Positions 34,658-44,170 of a stretch of DNA of 64,000 nt are shown here, piece after piece. Position numbers and translations under genes: made by a program. Within the stretch, counting starts at the first letter, position 1. Every line of letters begins with the position of its first letter. This DNA comes from Candidatus Blautia faecipullorum. GTDB lineage: Bacteria > Bacillota > Clostridia > Lachnospirales > Lachnospiraceae. The stretch lies in the NCBI GenBank assembly GCA_019115125.1, contig DXEG01000011.1, forward strand, positions 39,010 to 103,009. The letters run 5' to 3'. The notes beneath the pieces were generated by a model. That model was not told the DNA's origin. It did no database searches and saw only the letters and a list, made by a program, of their open reading frames with translations.

Positions 34658-36448
34658 ATGGATTTTTATGGATTTTATACAGGAAAAATTTTTGACGCCC
34701 ATGAATATCTGGGCGCCCACAGTCTGGATGAGGGTACCGTCTTCCGCACCTTCGCTCCCGGGGCCTCCAGGGTTGCCCTGATCGGCGAGTTTAATAATTG
34801 GAAGGAACAGGAAATGCAGAAAGTTTCCGACGGAAATTTCTGGGAGTGCCGCGTGCCCGGCGCAAAGGAAGGCATGATGTACAAGTACCGGATTTATGAC
34901 AGAGCCGGAAACCCGGCGGATCACTGCGATCCCTACGGCTTCGGAATGGAGCTGCGGCCGGGCAGCGCTTCCATCATCCGCAGACCGGGCGCCTGGAAAT
35001 TTCATGACGAAAAATGGATGAAGGAGCGCACCGACTGCCGGAACAGGCCTCTGAATATTTACGAGATCCACTTCGGATCCTTCAAAAAACCTTCCGATGA
35101 ACCGGATGCCTGGTACTCCTACGAAGAAATGACGGACATCCTCATTCCCTATTTAAAGGAAAACGGCTATAATTATCTGGAGATCATGCCTCTGAACGAA
35201 TACCCCTGCGACCAGTCCTGGGGCTACCAGTCCACGGGCTTTTTCAGCCCTACCTCCAGATACGGCACCATGGATCAGCTCAAATATTTCGTCGACGCCT
35301 GTCATCAGAATGAGATCGGCGTGATCATGGATTTTGTCCCCGTGCATTTTGCTGTGGATGTCTACAGCCTGGCAAACTATGACGGAACGCCCCTCTACGA
35401 ATATCCCAACTCCGCGGTGGGAGTCAGCGAATGGGGAAGCTGCAATTTCATGCATTCCCGGGGCGAGGTCAGAAGCTTCCTGCAGTCCTGCGCCAACTAC
35501 TGGCTCACAGAATTTCATATGGACGGTCTGAGGATGGACGCCGTCAGCAGAGCCATCTACTGGCAGGGGGACCCGGCCAGAGGAGTCAATTCCAATGCTG
35601 TGAATTTTCTGCAGTTTATGAACAGCGGGCTGAAAGCCCTCCATCCCTCCGCGATCCTGGCGGCGGAGGATTCCACCTCCTTCCCCAAGGTGACGGAGCC
35701 CGTTTCCTCGGGCGGCCTGGGCTTTGACTATAAATGGGATATGGGATGGATGAACGATACACTGGATTACTTCCGCACAGCTCCGGAGTACAGATCCCGG
35801 GACTATCATAAGCTTACCTTTTCCATGATGTACTATTACGACGCCCGTTTTCTGCTTCCCCTGTCCCATGACGAGGTGGTTCACGGAAAAGCTACCATCC
35901 TGCAGAAAATGAACGGGGACTACAACCGGAAATTCCCCCAGGGACGGGCTTTCTATATGTATATGTACGCCCATCCGGGCAAAAAGCTGAATTTTATGGG
36001 AAACGAGATCGGACAGCTCCGGGAATGGGATGAAAAAAGAGAGCAGGACTGGATGCTGCTGGATTATCCCATCCACAGCGGCTTCGCGAGATTTATGAAG
36101 GATCTGAACCGTCTGTACCTCGCGCATCCCGCCCTCTGGGAAAAAGACTATGACGGCGACGGCTTCCGCTGGATCGACTGCCGCCAGGAAAGCTCCTGCG
36201 TTTATGTTTTGGAACGGACGGGCAAAAAGGAGCGTCTGCTCGCGGCCTTCAATTTCTCCGACCAGGAACAGAGCTATGAGCTGACTCCCGACAGGGACTG
36301 CCGCCTGAAGGAGCTCTTAAACAGCGATCTTTCTATCTACGGCGGAAAGACGAAGCGTAAAAAAGCTTCCGCCCTGGCTGTAAAAAAAGGAGAAAGCACC
36401 GCTCTGGCGCTTCCCCCGTTTTCAGGCGTGTATTATCTTGTAGAATAG
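34658..36448 (+). CDS. glgB: 1,4-alpha-glucan branching enzyme
   Basis: A 596-residue GH13 enzyme: N-terminal CBM48-like domain (EYLGAH through AFPG-type GEFNNW), a TIM barrel with the nucleophile in GLRMDAVS, the acid in ILAAEDS and the transition-state Asp in LSHDEVVHGK, and a C-terminal beta domain. It makes alpha-1,6 branches in glycogen. It is the only plus-strand gene here and no other glycogen gene is in the window. Length is at the short end for GlgB. AAAGGAGCC precedes the ATG. Confidence 0.93.
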   Translation: MDFYGFYTGKIFDAHEYLGAHSLDEGTVFRTFAPGASRVALIGEFNNWKEQEMQKVSDGNFWECRVPGAKEGMMYKYRIYDRAGNPADHCDPYGFGMELRPGSASIIRRPGAWKFHDEKWMKERTDCRNRPLNIYEIHFGSFKKPSDEPDAWYSYEEMTDILIPYLKENGYNYLEIMPLNEYPCDQSWGYQSTGFFSPTSRYGTMDQLKYFVDACHQNEIGVIMDFVPVHFAVDVYSLANYDGTPLYEYPNSAVGVSEWGSCNFMHSRGEVRSFLQSCANYWLTEFHMDGLRMDAVSRAIYWQGDPARGVNSNAVNFLQFMNSGLKALHPSAILAAEDSTSFPKVTEPVSSGGLGFDYKWDMGWMNDTLDYFRTAPEYRSRDYHKLTFSMMYYYDARFLLPLSHDEVVHGKATILQKMNGDYNRKFPQGRAFYMYMYAHPGKKLNFMGNEIGQLREWDEKREQDWMLLDYPIHSGFARFMKDLNRLYLAHPALWEKDYDGDGFRWIDCRQESSCVYVLERTGKKERLLAAFNFSDQEQSYELTPDRDCRLKELLNSDLSIYGGKTKRKKASALAVKKGESTALALPPFSGVYYLVE

Positions 36449-36472
36449 GCGGCAGTGAAAGCCTGGCAGGGC

Positions 36473-37360
36473 TTACAGGCAATGGTTTTGTTCCAGCACC
36501 TCCTGAAGAAATTTTTCCTGCTCCTTCTCAAGAGGCGCGAAGGGCCGGCGGCAGTCGCCGCAATCGATCCCCTGGAGCTTTAACGCCGCTTTCACTCCTT
36601 TGAATACGCCCACCTTGGCGAGAGCCTCGATGACCGCGTTGGCCTCCTTCTGGATCACGGAGGCCTCCTGCCAGCGGTTTTCAGAGATCAGCTTCTGGAT
36701 CCTCACAAATTTTTCCGCCATAAAATTAAAGGTGGAACCGATCCCCGCTTCAACGCCCAGCACAGAAGCGCTGAGAAAAAGCTCGTCATGTCCGCAGAAA
36801 ATACTTTTCTCGGGATACTCTCCAAGCACTCTCTCAAGCTGGAACAGATCGTAGCTGGTGTGCTTCATTCCGATGATCTTTTCATTTGAGAAGAACCTGC
36901 GGATGTCCTCTGTCTGAAAGGTGATTCCCGACATGGCGGGAATGTTGTAGATGATGACCGGAATATCTACGCTGTCCGCCAGGTCGTTGTAATACTGTAC
37001 ATATTCGTCTAAGGTAAAGGGAAAATAAAAGGGGGGAACGGAGGAAACGGCGGATACTCCCAGTGATTCCGCATGTTTCGCCAGCTCAACGCCCTGCTCT
37101 GTGGAGAACAGGCCGATATTGGCGATCACGTCCGCTCTTCCGTCAACGGCCTTCATCACCTGCTCCAGCATAAAACGTCTTTCCTCCACGGAGAGGAGAT
37201 AGGACTCCCCGGTGCTCCCCCCTACATAAAAGCCGCTCGCGCCTTTCTCCAGACAGCTTTCTATCAGCTTTTCCACCGCGCCCGGGTGAATCTTCCCATT
37301 CTCGTCAAAAGGAGTCACCAGGGCCGGAAAAATGCCTCTGAACTTTTTCATGATCATCAT
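36473..37360 (-). CDS. DapA/NanA-family lyase (2-keto acid aldolase)
   Basis: About 295 residues of the class I pyruvate aldolase family. Seen: GGSTGESY near residue 48 (GxxGE motif), the catalytic Tyr in VIIYNIP and the Schiff-base Lys in IIGMKHTSYD. IGSTFN is closer to N-acetylneuraminate lyases and keto-deoxy-sugar-acid aldolases than to DapA proper. As last gene of a sugar-acid operon it most likely splits a 2-keto-3-deoxy acid into pyruvate and an aldehyde. The start is ambiguous among ATGs at 37360, 37357 and 37351 after AAGGAG. Confidence 0.85.
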   Translation of the reverse strand: MMIMKKFRGIFPALVTPFDENGKIHPGAVEKLIESCLEKGASGFYVGGSTGESYLLSVEERRFMLEQVMKAVDGRADVIANIGLFSTEQGVELAKHAESLGVSAVSSVPPFYFPFTLDEYVQYYNDLADSVDIPVIIYNIPAMSGITFQTEDIRRFFSNEKIIGMKHTSYDLFQLERVLGEYPEKSIFCGHDELFLSASVLGVEAGIGSTFNFMAEKFVRIQKLISENRWQEASVIQKEANAVIEALAKVGVFKGVKAALKLQGIDCGDCRRPFAPLEKEQEKFLQEVLEQNHCL

Positions 37361-37392
37361 TCTCCTTATACTGTGATTTTTCTCACCGTGTC

Positions 37393-38850
37393 TTACTGCT
37401 CTTCATTGTATTTTTTCATAGCGTAGCGGAAGATAATGGACTTTTCCTGAGTGACCTCCTCCAGAACTGAAGACATACACTCCCGGCTGTTGCCGCTCAT
37501 CTTTTTGCCGCCCCCAAAGGGAAGCTCCTGAGCCCGGAAGCCTCCCGAGCCGTTTACTGCCACCATCCCCGTTCGCAGGCTTGCGGCCACCTTCATCGCG
37601 TCCTGAAGATTGTTGGTGATCACACCGGAACTGAGCCCATAATCTGAAGTCTCCGCGATCTCAATAGCCTCGTCCAGCGTGCGGAAGGTAAAAATAGGGA
37701 ACACCGGCCCGAATATCTCCATATTTCTACAGATGTCCATATCCCTTGTACTGTTATCCAGGACAGTGGGCATATAATAGGCTCCCCGGCGCACGCCGCC
37801 GTACACCAGGCTGGCTCCCTGATCTATAGTGTGCTGTACCTGCCGCTCCACCTCTTTGGCCGCTTTTTCACTGATCAGTACGCCGTAGTCTGTATGAATA
37901 TCCAGAAGATCTCCCTCCCGGACTGTTTTCAGCCGTTCCTCGATCAGCCTTTTTACAAATTCATCCTTGATGGATTCATGGACGATAAACCTTTTTGCTC
38001 CTGAACAGCACTGTCCCGCGTTCCTGGTTTTGTCTCCGGCCTCGTTCACTGCCAAATCCATATCGCAGTCCGCGCAGATGATCAGCGGGTCGTTTCCTCC
38101 CAGCTCAAATTTGTAGGCGGTCAGATTTTCCGCCGCGTGTCTGGCGATCTCCTTTCCCGCCTCCACGCCTCCGGTAAGATTCACCTGGGCGATAGATGGA
38201 TTGTCGGAGATCCAGTTTCCCACAGTGGCGCCTCTTCCGGTAATGCACTGTACCGCCCCGGGAGTCACTCCGGCTTCCACCAGAAGTCCCATCAGCATCA
38301 GAACCGTCAGGGGATTGGAGGTGGCCGGCTTTACCACAATGGCGTTTCCCGCCATCAACGCCGGGCCTGCCTTAAAGGCCCATAGAGCCGCCGGAAAATT
38401 AAAGGGAACGATGCAGGCGATCACGCCCAGGGGCTCATGCACCGTTACCTGGAGGTCGTTGTCGTAACCGCCCTCGATCCCCATGGGCATGGTCTTTCCG
38501 TAATGATGCTTCACGATCTCAATGGCGCTCTCAAAGGTCATGTAGACAGAATCGATCTCCCCATAAGAATCAAAGATGGGTTTTCCTGTTTCCAGAGTCA
38601 GAGTTCTTGCCAGCTCCTCCCTGTTCTCCGTCAAAAGCTCCAAATATCTTTTTAATATTTTCGCTCTCTCCCGGATGATCACCCGGTTCCATTTTTTCTG
38701 GGCGGATACCGCCTCCTCAATGGCTCTGTCCACGTCCTCCCTGGCGGCGTCCGGCACAGTATCCAGAAAACTGCCGTCATAGGGATTGGTAACGTCGATG
38801 GTCTTTTTATCCGCGGAGTCTGTCCAGCTTCCGCTTATCAGCATTTTCAT
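37393..38850 (-). CDS. Aldehyde dehydrogenase, copy 2
   Basis: A 485-residue NAD(P)-dependent aldehyde dehydrogenase. Catalytic Glu in FELGGNDP and Cys in NAGQCCSGAKRF are in place, as is the Asn in VPFNFP. It is clearly paralogous to the protein at 39738-41186; the two flank the aldolase gene. Family specificity (lactaldehyde, glyceraldehyde or semialdehyde) cannot be called. In the operon it probably oxidises the aldehyde released by an aldolase. Its stop is 32 bases before the lyase gene start. Confidence 0.9.
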   Translation of the reverse strand: MKMLISGSWTDSADKKTIDVTNPYDGSFLDTVPDAAREDVDRAIEEAVSAQKKWNRVIIRERAKILKRYLELLTENREELARTLTLETGKPIFDSYGEIDSVYMTFESAIEIVKHHYGKTMPMGIEGGYDNDLQVTVHEPLGVIACIVPFNFPAALWAFKAGPALMAGNAIVVKPATSNPLTVLMLMGLLVEAGVTPGAVQCITGRGATVGNWISDNPSIAQVNLTGGVEAGKEIARHAAENLTAYKFELGGNDPLIICADCDMDLAVNEAGDKTRNAGQCCSGAKRFIVHESIKDEFVKRLIEERLKTVREGDLLDIHTDYGVLISEKAAKEVERQVQHTIDQGASLVYGGVRRGAYYMPTVLDNSTRDMDICRNMEIFGPVFPIFTFRTLDEAIEIAETSDYGLSSGVITNNLQDAMKVAASLRTGMVAVNGSGGFRAQELPFGGGKKMSGNSRECMSSVLEEVTQEKSIIFRYAMKKYNEEQ

Positions 38851-39725
38851 GAATGATTCCCCCTTCCGTACAAAGCTGCCTTGCCTTCCGTCTGAAACAG
38901 GCGCAGCTTGTGTTCCACTACCTTCTGCATGGCCTCGATACAGGGCGGCTGGATGATATTGGGCTCCCGCAGGCTCTCGTCCTCCAGGACTTCTCTCATC
39001 TTCTCATAATAAGCCGCCTTGATATCGCTTGAGATATTGATCTTGTTGATCCCAAGCTTTACCGCTTCCCCGATCTCCTCATCCGGGTTGTTGGAGCCCC
39101 CGTGGAGTACAAGGGGAACGTGGACTGTTTTTTTGATCTCCTCCAGGATGTCGAGACGGAGCCTGGGTGTCACTCCCTTGGGGTAAAGGCCGTGGGAGGT
39201 TCCGATCGCCACAGCCAGGGTGTCCACGCCGGTTCTCCCTACAAATTCCGCCGCGTCCCTGGGATCCGTGTAGATGATCTGCTCCGCTCCTGCCTCCGCC
39301 TGACTGTCCGTAGAACCGATGGTTCCCAGTTCCGCCTCCACGGACACCTCCGCCGGATGCGCGAGTTCCACGATCCTCCGGGCCCCTTCTATATTTTCCT
39401 CAAAGGGAAGGCTGGAGCCGTCAAACATCACGGAAGTAAAGCCCGCCCGGATGGCGTAAATGATTTTTTTATAATCGCCGCAGTGATCCAGATGCAGACA
39501 CACAGGAACCGGGGATTTGTCCGCCCGCCTGAGGATCGCCTCCACCAGGTCGGTTCCGGTAAAATCCAGCTCCAGAGGATGTATCTCGATGATCACCGGA
39601 GAATCTGTTTTTTCACACGTCTCCATGATCCCCTGGAACATGGAATAATCGCTTACATTAAAGGCCGGAACAGCAAAATGATTTTCGTCGGCAGTTTTTA
39701 AAAGGTCTCTCATATTTAAAAGCAT
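38847..39725 (-). CDS. Class II fructose/tagatose-bisphosphate aldolase family protein
   Basis: A 292-residue TIM barrel of the class II (zinc) aldolase family. Zinc ligands and active site are visible: HLDHCGDY, EAELGTIG, AIGTSHG and LVLHGGSN. Related proteins (GatY/KbaY) split ketose-1,6-bisphosphates or ketose-1-phosphates to DHAP and an aldehyde. GAGGG precedes the ATG by 7 bases, and the stop overlaps the next aldehyde dehydrogenase gene by 4 bases. With the PfkB kinase upstream it suggests a phosphorylated branch of the pathway. Confidence 0.9.
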   Translation of the reverse strand: MLLNMRDLLKTADENHFAVPAFNVSDYSMFQGIMETCEKTDSPVIIEIHPLELDFTGTDLVEAILRRADKSPVPVCLHLDHCGDYKKIIYAIRAGFTSVMFDGSSLPFEENIEGARRIVELAHPAEVSVEAELGTIGSTDSQAEAGAEQIIYTDPRDAAEFVGRTGVDTLAVAIGTSHGLYPKGVTPRLRLDILEEIKKTVHVPLVLHGGSNNPDEEIGEAVKLGINKINISSDIKAAYYEKMREVLEDESLREPNIIQPPCIEAMQKVVEHKLRLFQTEGKAALYGRGNHS

Positions 39726-39737
39726 AGTATTTCCCTC

Positions 39738-41186
39738 TTACTTTCTTTCCTGAAACGCATACCGGAACACAATGGATTTGATCTGAGTCACTTCGTCCAT
39801 TACCTTGGACAGAGATTCCCGGCTGTTGCCGCTCATCTTCTTTCCGCCGCCGAAGGGAAGCTCCGCCGCCCGGAAGTTGCCGGATCCGTTGATGGCGATA
39901 TGGCCTGTTTTTAACTTTTTCGCGGTCTGCAGACAGGTATAAATATTTCTGGAGAAAAGCCCTCCGCCCAGACCGTAGTGGGAATTGTTGGCGATGGCTA
40001 CCGCCTCCTCCTCTGTATCAAAGCCGATCACCGGCCATACGGGGCCGAAAACCTCCATATCCTTCGCAATATCCATTTCCGGCGTCACATCCACAAGGAT
40101 CGTGGGATCATAAAAAGCGCCGTTCCGCTTTCCGCCTCTGGCGACCTTCGCTCCCTGGGAAACTGTAAGGTTCACCTGCTCCTCCACCTTTTTGGCCGCC
40201 CGCTCCGCGATCATGGGACCCATATTTACTTTGGGATCCATAGGATCGCCGATCACCAGCTTGTCCAGCTCCGCGCTGAGACGTTTTACAAATTCTTCCT
40301 TCAGGGAATTGTGGACGATAAATCTTTTGGAGCCGGTACAGCACTGACGGTTATTTCTGGCCTGATCCTCCGCTTCCTTGATCACCAGATCCATGTCCGC
40401 GTCCTCAAATACAATAAAGGCGTCGTTTCCTCCCAGCTCGAATTTATAGTCTGTCAGATGCTTTGCCGCCGTCTGCGCGATACTGATCCCCGCCTCTGTG
40501 CTTCCTGTAAAATTCACACAGGCGATCCTGGGATCGTCCACCAGGAGATCTCCCACCAGGGAACCTTTTCCGGTAAGGCACTGGGCCACACCCGCAGGAA
40601 CTCCGGCTTCGTGAAGCATCTCATGGAGCACCAGAAGGGTCATCGGATCAAAGGAAGGAGCTTTTACCACGATGGTATTTCCCGCCGCCAGAGCAGCCGC
40701 CGTCTTAAAAGTCCAGATGGCAGGCGGAAAATTATAGGGAATAATGCAGGCCAGGGTTCCCAGCGGCTCATGGATCGTGACTTGAAGGTCATCGTCATAG
40801 CCCGGCTCCGTTCCCACCGGCATGGTGGCTCCGTAATAATGAAGGGCCACGTCGCAGGCTCCGCGGTAAACATAAGCTACCGAATCCAGCTCCCACACTG
40901 CCTCCTTCATATAAGGCTTTCCCGCTTCCTTTGCCAGGATCTCTCCCAGCTCCAGTCTTCTCTCCATTACCATATCCGCGAATCTCCGGAGGATCACGCA
41001 GCGTTCTCTCACCGGAAGCGCCGCCCATGCCTCCTGGGCCTCCACCGCGCCGTCCACTGCTTTTTTTACATCCTCCGCGGTGGCGGAGGGAACTGTATCG
41101 ATTACCTGAAGCGTAGCCGGATTCACCACATTCTGGGTTTTTCTGTCAGAAGCGTCCACTTTCCGGCCATTTATAATCATTTTCAT
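39738..41186 (-). CDS. Aldehyde dehydrogenase, copy 1
   Basis: A 482-residue aldehyde dehydrogenase with Glu in FELGGNDA, Cys in NRQCCTGSKRF and the Asn in IPYNFP. It differs from copy 2 across the protein, so duplication is not recent. It lies 30 bases after the PfkB gene and 12 bases before the aldolase gene. The two enzymes may act on the aldehydes from the two different aldolases of the operon. Confidence 0.9.
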   Translation of the reverse strand: MKMIINGRKVDASDRKTQNVVNPATLQVIDTVPSATAEDVKKAVDGAVEAQEAWAALPVRERCVILRRFADMVMERRLELGEILAKEAGKPYMKEAVWELDSVAYVYRGACDVALHYYGATMPVGTEPGYDDDLQVTIHEPLGTLACIIPYNFPPAIWTFKTAAALAAGNTIVVKAPSFDPMTLLVLHEMLHEAGVPAGVAQCLTGKGSLVGDLLVDDPRIACVNFTGSTEAGISIAQTAAKHLTDYKFELGGNDAFIVFEDADMDLVIKEAEDQARNNRQCCTGSKRFIVHNSLKEEFVKRLSAELDKLVIGDPMDPKVNMGPMIAERAAKKVEEQVNLTVSQGAKVARGGKRNGAFYDPTILVDVTPEMDIAKDMEVFGPVWPVIGFDTEEEAVAIANNSHYGLGGGLFSRNIYTCLQTAKKLKTGHIAINGSGNFRAAELPFGGGKKMSGNSRESLSKVMDEVTQIKSIVFRYAFQERK

Positions 41187-41216
41187 AGTCTTATTCTCCC
41201 TTCTGTTTTTCTGATT

Positions 41217-42158
41217 TTATTTTCTATGGGTATCCAGATAGCTCTGCACCTGTTCCTTACTTTTTACCGCGCCGTTGGCGCCATACTGGCTGACGGCGAT
41301 GGCGGAGGCCGCCGACCCAAAATACAGCGCCTCCTCAAGTGCCAGCCCGTCCGCGATACCTGTAAGAAAGCCCGCCGCAAAATTATCTCCCGCTCCCAAA
41401 GTGTCTACCACCTGATCCGCTATGGTCCCCACCCGGAAGGTTTTTCCGTTTTCACTGGCAAAGACACCCTTTGCTCCCATTTTCAGGACAACGGTATGTA
41501 CTCCTCTTTTGTGAAACTCCTCCGCGATCTCTTCCGGGGCGTCCTTCCCTGTAAAATAAGAGGCTTCATGATAACTGGGGAGCAGATAGTCGATATAGGG
41601 CAGCGCGCCCTTGATATCCTCCAGTGTCATCTGTGACTGATCCAGGACCATATCCGCCGCCGTCAGCGCCCCCGCCTTTTTCGCCGAAGAGAAAAGCTCC
41701 GTCAGATCCTCGTCGCTCTGCCCTCTGCTCCAGAATAGACTGGCTGCGGACAACAGCTTCACCCCGGTAAAATCAATATCAAACTGCCCGGGAGCGTAGC
41801 GCATATTTCCGGCGGCTCCATTTTTCAGTGTCATACACCCGTGTTCGCCGTCCGCTTCCACCGTAACCACAGTGGTCGTAGTGCCGTGTTCCTTATCCCG
41901 GATGATACCGTTCGTCTCTATTCCCGCCGCTTCAGTCATTCCCAGAAAAGCGTCTCCAAGAGTATCGTCTCCGATCACCGTATAAAGCTTCACATCGTTT
42001 CCCATGGCCTTCATTCCCACAGCCTGATTGACAGCGTCCCCGCCAAGGTACATGTTGATGGACTCGGAAAACCGTGTCATACCGTCAGGCGTTCTCTCCG
42101 GCCCGTTTTTTACGATAATGTCAACCACCGCGTTGCCCACACATATGATTTTGTTCAT
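41217..42158 (-). CDS. PfkB-family carbohydrate kinase
   Basis: A 313-residue ribokinase-fold kinase with the N-terminal GGDAVNQAVGM sugar motif and the C-terminal TLGAGDNFAAGFLTG motif carrying the catalytic Asp. Substrates in this family include ribose, fructose, 2-keto-3-deoxygluconate and fructose-1-phosphate. Beside a class II aldolase it may phosphorylate a ketose or a keto-deoxy acid. The start is 19 bases after the upstream dehydrogenase gene. Confidence 0.9.
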   Translation of the reverse strand: MNKIICVGNAVVDIIVKNGPERTPDGMTRFSESINMYLGGDAVNQAVGMKAMGNDVKLYTVIGDDTLGDAFLGMTEAAGIETNGIIRDKEHGTTTTVVTVEADGEHGCMTLKNGAAGNMRYAPGQFDIDFTGVKLLSAASLFWSRGQSDEDLTELFSSAKKAGALTAADMVLDQSQMTLEDIKGALPYIDYLLPSYHEASYFTGKDAPEEIAEEFHKRGVHTVVLKMGAKGVFASENGKTFRVGTIADQVVDTLGAGDNFAAGFLTGIADGLALEEALYFGSAASAIAVSQYGANGAVKSKEQVQSYLDTHRK

Positions 42159-42177
42159 GGGATTTCGCTCCTTTCCC

Positions 42178-43233
42178 TCAGTCGCCGCAGATTTTGACCA
42201 CAGCCTTCACCATGGACTGTCTGTTATTGATGCAATCCTCAAAAGCCTCCCCGATCTTCTCAAAGGGATAAATTTTTGAGATGATATCCTTCACCTGGAT
42301 CCTGCCCGCCGAGATAGCCTCAATGCAGACCGGATACACATTCCGATAGCGGAAGTTCGTCATCAGTGTCAGTTCCTTGTCGCACATCCTCTGAAGATTA
42401 ATGGAAGTCTCTCCGATTACATTTCCCACCTGCATGATGACTCCGCCCTTTTTGCAGATATACACAGAAGCTTCCGCCGTATACCGGCTTCCTGCCGTCT
42501 CGAACACATAATCGGGGCCGATATTGTCATAATATTTCAAAACCTCTGAAACCGTATCTTTATCCTTCGTATTGATCACTCTGGTTACCCCTACCTCCAG
42601 CGCCTTCTCCAGACGGATATCAAAGAGATCCACCGCCGTGATGTCCGTGATTCCCGCCGCTTTCAGAGCCATGATCGTCACAAGGCCGATGCATCCGGTT
42701 CCAAGAACCACCGCAGAATCCCCCACATGGATACCGGAGCGTACCACGGAGCTCATCCCCACAGCCAGAGGCTCCACCAGCGCCGCTTCCAGTGTGGACA
42801 CATTGTCCGGAAGCTTAAAGCAAAGCTCCGCCGGATGAGTGATATATTCTCTCATGGCTCCCAGAGTTCTTGGAGCGGATAAAAATTCCATATTTTTGCA
42901 GAGATTGTATTTTCCTTTTTTGCACCATTCACATTTGCCGCAGAAGGTTCCCGGCTCTACACACACCCGGTCTCCCACCTTGAGCTCCGTCACATCCTCC
43001 GCCGTCTCCACAACCGTTCCCGCGAATTCGTGGCCAAGAATAAAAGGATACACATCCGGGAATTCCGGCTCTCCGAAGGAATAAAAATGTACATCAGAGC
43101 CGCATACTCCGCAGTACTCCACCTTCACCTTCACATAACCGGGGCGCATCCCGGGCATCGGTGAATCGCCAATCTCTATTTTTCTGTTTTCCATCAATAA
43201 TGCCGCTTTATTTACCATTTGTACATTTGCCAT
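42178..43233 (-). CDS. Zinc alcohol dehydrogenase, sorbitol/xylitol dehydrogenase-like
   Basis: A 351-residue MDR enzyme. Catalytic zinc ligands Cys in CGVCGSD and His-Glu in GHEFAG, structural zinc cysteines CGKCEWCKKGKYNLC and a Rossmann GTGCIG are present. Best likeness is to polyol dehydrogenases that oxidise a C2 hydroxyl to a ketose with NAD. A second, more distant MDR protein is encoded at 44171-45244. Confidence 0.9.
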   Translation of the reverse strand: MANVQMVNKAALLMENRKIEIGDSPMPGMRPGYVKVKVEYCGVCGSDVHFYSFGEPEFPDVYPFILGHEFAGTVVETAEDVTELKVGDRVCVEPGTFCGKCEWCKKGKYNLCKNMEFLSAPRTLGAMREYITHPAELCFKLPDNVSTLEAALVEPLAVGMSSVVRSGIHVGDSAVVLGTGCIGLVTIMALKAAGITDITAVDLFDIRLEKALEVGVTRVINTKDKDTVSEVLKYYDNIGPDYVFETAGSRYTAEASVYICKKGGVIMQVGNVIGETSINLQRMCDKELTLMTNFRYRNVYPVCIEAISAGRIQVKDIISKIYPFEKIGEAFEDCINNRQSMVKAVVKICGD

Positions 43234-43319
43234 AGCCCTGTACCTGCCTTCTTATCTATTCTTTGTCATCTTTTTACAGCCCGTATTCCTGCCGGAAAAT
43301 CCGGCTGTCTGTACCTCTC

Positions 43320-44150
43320 CTATTTTTCGTCTTCGTCAAAGATGTGGTGCAGCTTCGCCGCGTCTCTTCCCAAAAGCTCCGACTCATTTCCCAAAACGCT
43401 GACCGCAGGTTTGTGATAAACACTTTCTATGATCAGACTTCCTGAGTAGCCGCTTTCCAGAATCGCCCGGGCCGTCTTATAAAATCCGGAGGTTCCCTCG
43501 CCCAGCAGGGAGCCGGAAAGCATGGTTCCCTTTCCGTCCTTTAAATGCACCCCGCCAATCACATCCTCAAGCTCCCTGAAATAAGCCGCCATGGCCGTTC
43601 CCCGCTCCGCGTACAGATTCTGCGAATCAAAAAACACCTTTACCATGGGATTCTCTACCGCGTCCAGAAGATCCCGCACCTGCTCCGCGCTCAGGTTCAG
43701 CTCCAGATGGGTCTCGATCCCATTTTCCGCGGCTTTGTGGCTGAACCTTTTGATGTACTCCACCGCCCGGTGAAAGGAGGGGGCGTCGCAGATCCCGTTT
43801 CTCAGCAGCACCGGAAGAAGATAGGAGCCGCATCCGAAAATCCCGCTGAGTTCTATGGTACGCTCCACCAGCTTTACCGCCGTTTCCTCCTCCTGGACTC
43901 CCCGGGGCATGGTAAAGCTGTACTCATCTACAAACTGGGGCGATAATGAATGGATATAAATTCCATATTCCCCGCAGGCCTTCTGGTATTCTCCGATCAG
44001 AGCCGAGGTTCCCAGGCCGCCGCCCTGAAAAATCTCTGTCCCTACTCCAAGCTGGAGGCAGTCCAAATTTTTCTCTGCGGCAAGCCTGCACAGAGCGTTT
44101 CCTCTTGCTCTTACCGACCATTCACACACCCCGTACTGAAATCTTTTCAT
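43320..44150 (-). CDS. Sugar phosphate isomerase/epimerase (AP-endonuclease-2 TIM barrel)
   Basis: A 276-residue TIM-barrel protein of the xylose-isomerase-like family. Metal-binding positions appear as ETHLELN, VFFDSQNLY, GGVHLKDG and SLIIESVY. Members interconvert ketoses by 3-epimerisation or aldose-ketose isomerisation. It lies between two dehydrogenase genes of the same operon. Substrate unknown. Confidence 0.85.
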   Translation of the reverse strand: MKRFQYGVCEWSVRARGNALCRLAAEKNLDCLQLGVGTEIFQGGGLGTSALIGEYQKACGEYGIYIHSLSPQFVDEYSFTMPRGVQEEETAVKLVERTIELSGIFGCGSYLLPVLLRNGICDAPSFHRAVEYIKRFSHKAAENGIETHLELNLSAEQVRDLLDAVENPMVKVFFDSQNLYAERGTAMAAYFRELEDVIGGVHLKDGKGTMLSGSLLGEGTSGFYKTARAILESGYSGSLIIESVYHKPAVSVLGNESELLGRDAAKLHHIFDEDEK

Positions 44151-44170
44151 GACCTTCTCCTTCCGTCCGC

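Noticed and set aside
36449-36475. Bidirectional terminator between glgB and the lyase gene
   Set aside because: Only a 5-bp stem (AAGCC/GGCTT) without a T run is present; too weak to call.
39978-41636. 552-codon open frame on the plus strand opposite the aldehyde dehydrogenase and kinase genes
   Set aside because: An antisense frame opposite clearly conserved enzymes, without a ribosome binding site or recognisable domains; it results from codon bias.
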